The notes under the pieces: generated by a model | The model's database searches: none | What the model saw: only the letters and a program-made list of their open reading frames with translations | Told to the model about the DNA's origin: nothing | Part shown: one piece after another, positions 24,001 to 29,695 of the stretch | Layout of the letters: each line of letters starts with the position of its first letter | Position numbering within the stretch: position 1 is the stretch's first letter | Made by a program: the position numbers and the translations under genes | IMG/VR virus record: IMGVR_UViG_3300028189_000001 | Location: 1-60,501 of that record | Origin: a virus | Direction: 5' to 3' (one strand) | DNA: 60,501 nucleotides

Positions 24001-25067
24001 GTATTCAATAAATTGTAATCTTTTTGTGCAGCTCCTAAATAATCACCAAGCTCTTGGGATTTTCCTAAAGCATCCCTAATTTCTTGTGTCTTTAATTTAT
24101 AAAGCTTCTCTCCTTCTTGCTGAAGCTTTAGTAACTCTTGATTTATTGCTCTGGTTACCGTCTCTTGATATGGTGTAGGGTTATTTATTTTAATCTGCAC
24201 AACAGGAAATCCATCGTCTTTACTTAATGTAGCAACTTCAAACATCTGACCTTCTTGTATGTCCAAATCATCAGGTATGCTTTTAAGCATAGATGTAGTC
24301 ATGCTGTCTACTGAATCTGTATACCACTGTAAAAATGCCGCAAGTTCTAATGTTCCACTTTCTGCTTTTTGATTCGTAAGGGTAAATCTTTCTTGTAAAA
24401 TTTTTTTTACTTTCTTTCTTACCTCTTCAGGTAATTCCCCCATAACTTTTTCTATAGCAATATCTTTCTGACGGTCTTGCATAGCTAAAGAGATATTGCC
24501 TCTCTGCATCTCCTCCCACTCACTAACTGTCTCAGGAGAGAATTTCTGATATTGAATTGTTTTTATCTCTTCAGGAGTATAGTCTCTGTATACTTGTTTT
24601 GGAACAGACATAGCACCATCAGGTGTGTATTCCATTACATCCTTTATCTCATACACACCACCTTTTCTTTCAGACTCTGTTAATTCAACTATCTCTCCTT
24701 TTTGTTCGGCATACTTAGATAAATCCAAAAGGTAGTCCGTGTTATATAGAGCTTCATTTAGCCTATTTTCATCTATTTCTAGGGAACGTTTATTAACTTT
24801 ATCAAGCTTTTGAATTAATGGGTCAATATCATAAAGAGGAGTAGACTTTCCATACTCCCTATAAAGCTCACCCAACTCACTAACCTCGTCTTGTTTTAGT
24901 AGATAATTAAAAGCCTCCTGTTTACCTAACACTGACTCGCCCAAGTGATTATAAATTTTATCTCTATACTCTTGACTTGTGGCTATAAGCTTATCAAAGC
25001 TCTCTTTCTTACCTAACACTGACTCGCCCAAGTAATTATATAATTTATCTCTATACCTTTTGTCCAT
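15072..25067 (-). CDS. Giant (3331-aa) virion/ejection protein with peptidase-like domain
   Basis: About one sixth of the genome. Order: two near-identical 29-aa N-terminal repeats (YRDK..YN.LGESVLGK); a Gly/Ala-rich possible membrane-active segment near 440-480; a metallopeptidase-like HEVLH (1134-1138) with a downstream EEMLAE helix that could give the third ligand; a conserved block around SPQNDWFNNISGAERVLDVL seen in large polyvalent phage proteins; a Lys/Pro/Val repeat (18656-18792); long coiled coils; and a hydrophobic segment near the C-terminus. It is the last gene of the late operon after two smaller internal-type proteins, like T7 gp14-gp15-gp16. I infer it is packaged in the head, ejected, and involved in crossing the envelope. 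Confidence 0.72.
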   Translation of the reverse strand: MDKRYRDKLYNYLGESVLGKKESFDKLIATSQEYRDKIYNHLGESVLGKQEAFNYLLKQDEVSELGELYREYGKSTPLYDIDPLIQKLDKVNKRSLEIDENRLNEALYNTDYLLDLSKYAEQKGEIVELTESERKGGVYEIKDVMEYTPDGAMSVPKQVYRDYTPEEIKTIQYQKFSPETVSEWEEMQRGNISLAMQDRQKDIAIEKVMGELPEEVRKKVKKILQERFTLTNQKAESGTLELAAFLQWYTDSVDSMTTSMLKSIPDDLDIQEGQMFEVATLSKDDGFPVVQIKINNPTPYQETVTRAINQELLKLQQEGEKLYKLKTQEIRDALGKSQELGDYLGAAQKDYNLLNTLGKDFMFTTVGLAEDVSIALNSLNKGLGFGDPKQRDANINEILEHKKERVEEYYATTPIKETYKEAFADDGNAWEFATREFTTQLPYTLMAIGIGASGGTLGLPVATTTAGIFGVSSYGATYADLKERQGALGDIDDALLELEENKNILPESEYNQQKYQLERQRKISDISEEDLIRAAVAAGFVEGSITRFVGTVPNSMKILKDLSKVKPNKFVYGVLNGNKSGWKPVLELGKRTTSEIVEETSIESLYQLSNGLILGDDVDFSQLDDVAVTSIISSAGSSAPSIAYSKIMEDVGIKKYKNQLKKAFDIIDGYKSMLNAPLSDTQRSAVHNKINNLVEKISGLVKNAEADVVLLGGKKVGDLLTYDNLMSKLLKQAGVERTDSPKQIDIKLKKHRATLSKQEAAEFQESINVLSDAKAEIMNSIDYTNAVDEVFGDKGAEVKESLDTEGKTDQEVYTEVYEILRNEINEGAEIEQATFETDTKEDKDGDVLIAGVRVKMPTEKQKAERKSARTKPKYVEDSVAELKEEDIEQLKEELDGEFGILTGENPEAQPLTEEENASLNKKAWVWLKQKGYTPRRLTGKYGTAENSYFVPNLSLEHAVEFAKTFNQESVAHSEGLVFQDGTAQLRIKGDDNFTFKNKLNKKTDNVSVVKTKDGAKTFEVGYDWSGQPRTQLIEVVAEEAKAEEAQESPNIVEEDTSQKSIGIKEVTKQVKKYKKALKKSFPNVKFVIHDSTEDFSNDERMGGTKAQRQTGAGAYSKGVIYINSEKANPRTVAHEVLHAVLDSGDLSNKEIIELTSRMLDSIIGKVDGDIKIKLEKFAKNYKKSSQKEEMLAELAGILAQNYDSMSLSVKELIMKWLNRILNKLRVKGVSVSTAGETKTLLNAIAKGRDIKQSPLVTETSATPQLPKARQQKDAVEISEDETKLQIEDVTNLNVTGEEKYDFKGKKEDAIPSVADKKKIGGDTKHTELGNGSIQDQLNNAKSQVNSHILGMATSIAKGIYTWNKGVTYKDSEEKHGITAKEAEAKDKNNIDRAIKKVIFSSKFSLPFSMMGEAKELSRLRDNHKELFKESGMDKKSDWTEKFMVPLAKKVMDGFKEMAKANIRSIYNTLDSEFIENSKKWYNGAHRIARNLQDTYVKPDGSKLSTPQVAGILAVLSPQNDWFNNISGAERVLDVLTNQNDKPLTQEEWQKVKNYVGRNDSKSTFLKSIDAAKEFIGMTIDELLAPQGKGEADNDYINRLQQVATVVRIKDQANNSSGVAQTDPNGKILKDEKGNIVLNSTPITWNSNSEIAKAISLYLDGSRENVSVQIGYGNKVRNFINNILHPDHENDYITADTHAASVALNLPASVNDAGGIKLFDQGKSAMYDVIKEAYQEVAAEVGLSARELQSITWEAQRAFGVNNAQRTNDEKKYFFDLSEALVKEIEEGNITQEERSLIISSIQYFRNEEETRKRFPKWATDSGLRIIKSSGDIRKLLGRRANTILSDELSAWRQDGGRGLREAAPPLVLRSERIAEWANEEKNNFSWRPDEESDTKFQRADKEEATELAIAELKNNIEAEEQKKTKVLNTFKDNSTNIKKKIENAKTKESLDKHKKSLARTTNVKNNSIKASNKKIALWRGDMQLLKKAIKDTSTKGSKAEPIMVESTDKVYLDKKKKIQDKIDEVDGKLKALKKNHNNEIKELEGWVNIYSTDKYNEEKKNINENYWRASASFNVDNEKNKKDLSKLREKNLAPKKVAPKKVAPTKKVTPTKKVTPTKKVTPKKVAPTKKVAPTKKVTEKYAQKLNEALLNGNKEQKSRAQELLEKWNKRKNLTDKQVNNLKATITRFVNGIKSQLQTAVDKGTVDSQVATEEYTSLIEQIKLSASQARNTLKERTRIAKEIIKTIKELRTIGKLTQYQALVLSEKAMKLNVFSSKQVENFTEFTQKIFEKAELAERMVRSDKIRKKAKQNIRKKVGAINATFDLLDSVFSIRAKLIPASVLEDYVSLVNQFGSSKAVLTPEQKDIIVAKAEKILEEVSNVYEKIPLYNSLIMSSPNLALGEDGIKVDFAKTIARMVKEGELDEETANIIRQYKSLILPSLKSEPKTEEEIQERKEELEKEIKTLLKDFKVEETTENEYDNERADYLLELLKKVELQKMPLSMLENIPDLLDQIKNGYFSAYGNNVAIEAESLPASEILYDKTEGGIKLMVEKATAKIRSYIFGNKTKELSAITNNPLHSIDAVFGNHEDHAIYNEIFGKAGVSMSKFGAEVDKLAEKILYIDNKIDNKFIGNPNKIAEFKWRVMTYLLQRERDSNPSKESTTFSGKQALEAQIDGIKKREVSYYDKKDQVIFEKILSDKSIQDENGEISAEKLFNSLDPLQKEMIKVVDKTNEVVYEKALHAGATIGGSRPTMYNNYIRHDTVYANEKQANQAVSKIFNRFKSASIKAGTLQERTEGVKNINFDPLAATLNGARETLLDFHMTNPVKTIQRTINKAIYKASNEPEINEEHLESLIAVRDAFNEALKIAFDSNMAHKKNSVLARMEGIGYKALLASIPRAGAEFSSNLGYVLIAQPKGYGVGISKYANLSMRADSRDIMSNSLSEATNKAFGRKALGKFMESTMFDTKQSVKKAKAKGVAGRVTSVVGKYLNYPLKGIDYLHTGLISTPDMMVSRPLWFGTMAIEFKKESGQDINFDAIRENDKAYLKEHKAAIKKARLKADKEVTMAATSVNIFNGVLSGKINPDDNTATVLWKKINGFMQTFMIYEYTTFRDGILGLVYGGKISRRKGLALIAAATLRMSSYMVMYSLLREMFDVMLGSMLFDDFEEEEIDYTALMKRQLTGSIATLLLQRNLGAIGRMPIAWGVEAMNKEHGGFLRSYPDQDYDSFEHSILFSPVSFQDLTEGNISKTLIQGFSGAMSPYIKGGIRAGTLAQRATSSNRWDTRQKNIKELKVRGTVDALGLIGILPLYKDIRRVTLRQLYKDYNKKKK
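18656..18792 (-). repeat. Tandem 15/18-bp repeats coding for Lys/Val/Ala/Thr-Pro linker
   Basis: Eight or so units of ACCTTCTTAGTAGGTGCA-type (18 bp) or its 15-bp short form run head to tail inside the giant gene, coding on the minus strand for (T)KKVAP and (T)KKVTP units. The product is a positively charged flexible linker between two large helical regions. Unit length variation in multiples of 3 keeps the frame. Confidence 0.85.
24924..25057 (-). repeat. 87-bp tandem duplication at the 5' end of the giant gene
   Basis: ACCTAACACTGACTCGCCCA occurs at 24924 and again at 25011, with similar flanks, a period of 87 bp (29 codons). It makes the two N-terminal YRDK-YN-LGESVLGK repeats of the 3331-aa protein. 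The near-identity at DNA level suggests a recent duplication or selection for a repeated binding motif. Confidence 0.85.
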
Positions 25068-25095
25068 CCTTTCGTGCTGTTATATTTATTTTTTT

Positions 25096-26817
25096 TTACT
25101 GACGCTCTGCATTCAGGTCTATTTTGTTTCCTACTGCTCCTGATGTATCATAGTTCTTTACTTCAACATATTTATCCTTATTATATGGTATAAAAGGTTT
25201 TAAGGCAGACATTAGGGCTTTCTTTTTATTCTGTATACTGTAGTCATCCTCACCTAAACTCCATAGGATATCACCGTCTTCTTTCACACTTACACCATTC
25301 TGTTGGTCTACGTTCAGCCCTTTAATTTCTAAGCTGCGAATCAATGTTGCAATATTATTTTTTATATTTTCATAATCTTCACCCTTTTTAATCAAGGCAT
25401 CCTTCCAGTTAGCATCAAAGGTTCTCTCTGTAGATTCATCTTTAGTTAGGGTATGGTTGTATTTATCAGGAGAATAGCCAGAGCTTGTTGTATTAAATTC
25501 TTTATTACTCATGTGTTTAGCCAATACTTGATTAAAATCAGAACTGTTAGTAATAAGATTTGCCAATTCCATTAAGAAGTTTTCCTTAGTTTTTAACTGA
25601 CCACTTCCATCCTTAAATGCTATAGTTACAGCAGGAGAGCCATCGCTTGGTACAACATAAACACCCTCTTCAGTTCTCTTTATAAATTTAGCTTTACCAT
25701 CCTTTATGTTTGCTAAGTATGTAGCTGCTGACGTAACACTTTGATTATCTCCAAACCATAAAATGTCTAGATTAGATACCATGTCTATTGCTTTTACCTC
25801 TCCTCGAGATAGTTTTTCTTCTATATCTTTAGGTATCGTTTTTTTATATTCTTTTTGGGACGTCTCCGAAAGCTCTAGAACTTCTTTGAAATGATTGGAT
25901 ATAGCTTCCTTATGTTCCTCTGACAGCTTAACTCCTTCCTCTATCACATTCTCAGGGTTCCAATAAATATACTGACTTCCTGTTTTTTCACGGTCAGTTG
26001 TTAATTCATAAGCTATACCCTCCTCTGTTGTGCCTATATAATTTATAAGTATATCCACGCCATTTAAACCATTGGTTCCTATTTCTGCTGTAACTAAAGA
26101 ATCAAAGGCTTTTTGAAAATCTTGAATCGCCTTTTTATCTGTCTTTTTAAATAGATATTCTTGACTCCCGTAATTTTCTCTAATATATTTAACTGTGCTG
26201 CCTATACCATTTTTTATTGTTGTAACTCCTGACTTATAGTTATACCCATCATATTCTATGCTATTCATTTTCATTATATACTCAGGAACTATTTTATCAT
26301 TTGTTACCGTGTTCACTAAGTAAAACCCACCATCATCGTGAGACCGAACTTCCAAATTCTCAGGATTAGCATTATCAAGTTGCCACCCTAAAATAGCTTG
26401 CTCTATAGGATTAGCTCCTTCAGCACCTCTTTGAGTTACATTACTAATATGCGTTTGAGCACCCTCACCCATTCCAAAGTATCCCTCAACACCAGAAGTA
26501 TTGTTATCAATGATTCTATTAAACTTAGAAGATGTTATTTCACCAGCTTGAAATCTTCTTAAAGCTTCTCCGTTAGACTCCACAATATGGTCTGAAATTT
26601 TATGATTAAGATTATTGATATGGTTGGATGAAGTCATACCTTTACCATAATCCTCGGCTGTCTTTGTAGCTTTATCTGCTTTTCCTTCAAGTTCTTGCTT
26701 GTACTTTTCCCAGCCTATTCCAGCGTCTGTGATACCTCTACCTAATTTGGATATAGCACCACCTATATCGGCTAAGTCTTTGCCTTCTCTTTCTTTGTAT
26801 TTATAGTATGTAGCCAT
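25096..26817 (-). CDS. Probable internal virion (ejection) protein
   Basis: 573 aa, soluble, acidic, mostly helical, starting MATYYKYKEREGKDLADIGG, with a helical N-terminal segment (EKYKQELEGKADKATKTAEDYGKG). No membrane span. By position (second of three genes after the tail proteins) and size it resembles T7 gp15-like or crAss cargo proteins, packaged in the head and ejected with the DNA. This rests on context; I see no sequence signature. Confidence 0.6.
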   Translation of the reverse strand: MATYYKYKEREGKDLADIGGAISKLGRGITDAGIGWEKYKQELEGKADKATKTAEDYGKGMTSSNHINNLNHKISDHIVESNGEALRRFQAGEITSSKFNRIIDNNTSGVEGYFGMGEGAQTHISNVTQRGAEGANPIEQAILGWQLDNANPENLEVRSHDDGGFYLVNTVTNDKIVPEYIMKMNSIEYDGYNYKSGVTTIKNGIGSTVKYIRENYGSQEYLFKKTDKKAIQDFQKAFDSLVTAEIGTNGLNGVDILINYIGTTEEGIAYELTTDREKTGSQYIYWNPENVIEEGVKLSEEHKEAISNHFKEVLELSETSQKEYKKTIPKDIEEKLSRGEVKAIDMVSNLDILWFGDNQSVTSAATYLANIKDGKAKFIKRTEEGVYVVPSDGSPAVTIAFKDGSGQLKTKENFLMELANLITNSSDFNQVLAKHMSNKEFNTTSSGYSPDKYNHTLTKDESTERTFDANWKDALIKKGEDYENIKNNIATLIRSLEIKGLNVDQQNGVSVKEDGDILWSLGEDDYSIQNKKKALMSALKPFIPYNKDKYVEVKNYDTSGAVGNKIDLNAERQ

Positions 26818-27459
26818 TTATTCGTCTTCTTTTTGTTGAATCAAGAAATTGTTATTTATTGCGTCATATGCCTTAAAAGTTTTATCCCAATCCATTTTAC
26901 CAATTTTCCCCTTATTAACAAATCCTGAACCTATGGCTACGGCTCCTCCTAGTGCTTGCATACCACTTTCCATTGCTTGAGACTCATATGCTGCTTGAGC
27001 TTTAGCTGCTTCTGCTGCCGCAACTTGAGCACCTTCGGCTTCTTGTAAATCTATTTTAGATTTTTCAGACATAAGCCTAGCTTCCTCCGAGGCTACTGTT
27101 TTTTCTAAGCCTAAAGCTTCTTGACCCATTGCCGATTGTATTTGCTGCTGCTGCTTGTTTTGAGCCATCTGCACTCTACCTGCTGTAGCTGCCGCACCTC
27201 TTACATCACCCTCCTGTGCTGCTTGTAAAGCCATCTTACCTTGAGCAAGAGAAGCTTCCCTTGCTAATTCGTATGGCTCTTTCTTAATAGAGAGGGCTTC
27301 ATATACATTAACATCTAACTTTGACTTAGCTTCTTCCATTGCATTTTCAGCAGCTTTATTAGCCTGCCTTTTCAATCTTTTTTGTTTTTGTGCTAGAGCA
27401 TAACTTGTTGCCGCTCCTATAGCCGCAACTGCTACACCACCTACTACTATTCCTGCCAT
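26818..27459 (-). CDS. Probable internal virion protein (gp14-like)
   Basis: 213 aa. An N-terminal Gly/Ala/Val hydrophobic segment (AGIVVGGVAVAAIGAATSYALA, residues 2-23) is followed by a basic stretch and a long Ala/Gln-rich helix (about 28-165), then a second Gly/Ala segment (about 168-185). This layout is that of small ejection proteins that enter the host membrane. It begins a set of three (213, 573, 3331 aa) at the end of the late operon. Overlaps the upstream cupin-like gene by 13 nt. Confidence 0.6.
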   Translation of the reverse strand: MAGIVVGGVAVAAIGAATSYALAQKQKRLKRQANKAAENAMEEAKSKLDVNVYEALSIKKEPYELAREASLAQGKMALQAAQEGDVRGAAATAGRVQMAQNKQQQQIQSAMGQEALGLEKTVASEEARLMSEKSKIDLQEAEGAQVAAAEAAKAQAAYESQAMESGMQALGGAVAIGSGFVNKGKIGKMDWDKTFKAYDAINNNFLIQQKEDE

Positions 27460-27983
27460 AATTGTTTTTTTATTATTGAAGATGGCAATTTTCTAAAGTC
27501 TGTTGTATAAACCTCTTTCTCTGCCTCCTCTATTGTTTTTGCATCTGTTTTGTATACGCATACCCAAGTAACATCTGAATGCATATAAGCCACTCTCTGT
27601 GTTCCGAGTTCAGTCATTACTTTCATTGGTGCTTTAATTCTTTCTACCTCTCCTGTATCTGTTAATATAGACATTTCTCCTTTTAAAAAAAAAGAAGGAT
27701 GGTTTTGTTTATGGATATAGCTAACAACGAAAGACCCTTGAGGCATAGACACCTCTCTTGTATACAAACCATCTTTTAAGTCGTGCTTAGTAGGGAACAA
27801 TTCCTCATGTTCCTTTGTGCCATTAACAGCCATCCCCTCTATGTCTTCTAGTTGTAATCTGAATTCATTTATATCTTCATACAACATACCTCTATCCTTA
27901 TGAACGGTACTGAGTATTATCTCAGCCTGCTCCCTTATTAAAGAGGATTTATATTTCTTTATAATATTCTTTATAAATTTCAC
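27447..27983 (-). CDS. Cupin-like phage protein
   Basis: 178 aa from GTG 27983 (first residues KFIKNIIKKYK). The core DLKDGLYTREVSMPQGSFVV...HKQNHPSFFLKGEMSIL...KAPMKVMTELGTQRVAYMHSDVTWVCVY reads as a small cupin barrel with His residues in the two cupin motifs, a type common in phage late operons and of unknown function. The start is uncertain: TTG 27998 lies inside the promoter-like box at 27988-28010, GTG 27983 would be at the transcript 5' end, and ATG 27887 (MLYEDINEF) has AAGGA at a good distance. Confidence 0.65.
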   Translation of the reverse strand: MKFIKNIIKKYKSSLIREQAEIILSTVHKDRGMLYEDINEFRLQLEDIEGMAVNGTKEHEELFPTKHDLKDGLYTREVSMPQGSFVVSYIHKQNHPSFFLKGEMSILTDTGEVERIKAPMKVMTELGTQRVAYMHSDVTWVCVYKTDAKTIEEAEKEVYTTDFRKLPSSIIKKQLWQE

Positions 27984-27987
27984 ACAA

Positions 27988-28010
27988 CAAAGATACAAAA
28001 ATATTATGGA
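27988..28010 (-). promoter_or_regulatory. Promoter-like extended -7 element (TATCTTTG)
   Basis: On the minus strand the sequence reads CATAATATTTTTGTATCTTTG, closely matching the early-arm sites at 4101-4121 and 9561-9582 (one T fewer). It overlaps the stop of the upstream gene at 28004 and would transcribe the cupin-like and internal virion protein genes. Confidence 0.5.
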
Positions 28011-28756
28011 TTACTTTTCATAACATTAGATTCTATAGCAAAAAGTTCAGTCCTTGTTGTTGAGGAGTTTTCTAAAGCCACGTTTATATAGTGACCCAAC
28101 ACTCCCTGAGACTCAGCCTCTACGTTTTTGGCTACAAGAACCATAGCTCCATTTTTTATCTGTTGGTCTGAAATATGGCTTGTTTGAACAGTAACGCTAG
28201 TATCAGTCTTAGCTGTAATAGTTCCTGCTGATACAGGTACATACGAAGGAGATTCTGCGTAAAGAACTGTGTCTCCAATACTTATAATAGTATCAACACT
28301 GTTAAGATTACAGGTTTCAAAGAATCCAACCTTATCTATAGAGCTTGGCACACCCAATCCTTGTACACTTCTTACATCATAACTGTTTGTGTTTACATTC
28401 CTTATGAATGCATACCAAGTATTCTCTTTCTTTTTAAACCAAGCTGCGTCTATAGTTCCTACATTGTCTGTGTCAGAAGTAACCCCAATACTCCAAGCCG
28501 TGTCAGACTCCAAAGATAAAGTCTTAAATAATTTTTGCTCAAAAGGATTTTGATTTATAACTGTATCAATAGTAGAGTTATATTGAGTACCATAAAAATT
28601 ATTATAAGTAGAATTCTTGTCATGCTCCCAAATGTTTCCACCTTTAAAAGAGTAAAACCTACCATTCATACCTAACATTCTGTCAGGCACATAAGAGAAA
28701 AAAGAAGTCCATCCTTTGTTCTCTTGACTATATGCTAATGTTTTGTTATTTGCCAT
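28004..28756 (-). CDS. Virion protein resembling the C-terminus of crAss/P22-type stabilisation protein
   Basis: 250 aa. The N-terminus AYSQENKGWTSFFSYVPDRMLGMNGRFYSF (split over about residues 8-37) followed by HDKN...NNFYGTQYNSTIDTVINQNP and LFKTLSLES is the pattern found near the C-terminus of the large tail stabilisation proteins of crAss-like phages. Here it is a separate gene two places after the 1616-aa stabilisation protein. It is predicted to be all beta and to belong to the tail hub. Assignment to the tail is fairly firm, exact position is not. Confidence 0.6.
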   Translation of the reverse strand: MANNKTLAYSQENKGWTSFFSYVPDRMLGMNGRFYSFKGGNIWEHDKNSTYNNFYGTQYNSTIDTVINQNPFEQKLFKTLSLESDTAWSIGVTSDTDNVGTIDAAWFKKKENTWYAFIRNVNTNSYDVRSVQGLGVPSSIDKVGFFETCNLNSVDTIISIGDTVLYAESPSYVPVSAGTITAKTDTSVTVQTSHISDQQIKNGAMVLVAKNVEAESQGVLGHYINVALENSSTTRTELFAIESNVMKSNP

Positions 28757-28765
28757 ATCTATATA

Positions 28766-29695
28766 TTAAGGAGCTTCACAATCAATTATTTCTACTATAA
28801 CCCCATTCGCCACCCTATAAGCATTTTGGTCTCCTTGCTGACCAAACCACCCATTACTAACAGCAGTTACTCCATTAGCATCAGTGAACACCCAGTCATA
28901 TAACCCTAAATCCAAAGGTGCTTTACCGTTTACATATGCCACATAAAAGTTTTCATAGTATACAGAAGAAAGGCAGGCTAAGTTTGAGGTTGACTGAATG
29001 CCTGTTGTAACCATCATATCTAATGCTTGAGGACATCCTAATTCCATACTCCAATTGGAAGAGGCACTGTTAATAACCTCAATTGTTAATTGGCTATCAG
29101 TTGAGGTAGGTTTAGGTACAATACAGTAATAGGCTAGCGAAGGTACTGTAACACTAGAACTATAAGACTCGTCTCCTGTTTGAAATGAGTAACTTAAGTT
29201 ACTGCCTGAATCCACCCAAGCACTTCCGTTCCATGTGTATATATCATATGATACAGGAGAGTGAGACGGAACAGTTGGGTGAGCATAAGAATCATCACCA
29301 ACTAAAACAAAGTTCCCTGAGTTGGATGTGTTGTGATATCCGTCATACTTAGCAGACAGTGCCGTGTAAGTAACCCCCTCGTATATAGCCCTAAACCCAT
29401 CTGCTACTAATCCTACATCAAACTTAATAACAATAGCACCTGTTGTATTGCCCATCATAATTTCATTTCTGTATACAACATTTAAACCACCTGTTGCTGA
29501 GTACTCAACATCACAAGGGTCACCGCAATCAGGACAAGGTACAGCAGGTTGTAAGTACCCACTTACCTGCCTTCTGGATATTGTGCCTGAAGAGTAATAT
29601 CCATCAGTCGCTTTAGTGGTCAGAGCTGCATCGGTGAAAACCGATAAAGCATCTGCTAAAGTATTTCCATCTAAATAATATTTTGTTGCTGCCAT
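28766..29695 (-). CDS. Beta-rich tail-associated virion protein
   Basis: 309 aa, Thr/Ser/Gly/Tyr-rich, with a CPDCGDPCD cluster (about residues 54-62) that could bind metal or form disulfides. The start MAATKYYLDGNTLADALSVFTDAALTTKA is typical of phage tail/adhesin accessory proteins. It overlaps the upstream 1616-aa gene by one base and lies between it and the 250-aa tail protein, so it is very probably part of the same tail structure. No known family recognised. Confidence 0.55.
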   Translation of the reverse strand: MAATKYYLDGNTLADALSVFTDAALTTKATDGYYSSGTISRRQVSGYLQPAVPCPDCGDPCDVEYSATGGLNVVYRNEIMMGNTTGAIVIKFDVGLVADGFRAIYEGVTYTALSAKYDGYHNTSNSGNFVLVGDDSYAHPTVPSHSPVSYDIYTWNGSAWVDSGSNLSYSFQTGDESYSSSVTVPSLAYYCIVPKPTSTDSQLTIEVINSASSNWSMELGCPQALDMMVTTGIQSTSNLACLSSVYYENFYVAYVNGKAPLDLGLYDWVFTDANGVTAVSNGWFGQQGDQNAYRVANGVIVEIIDCEAP

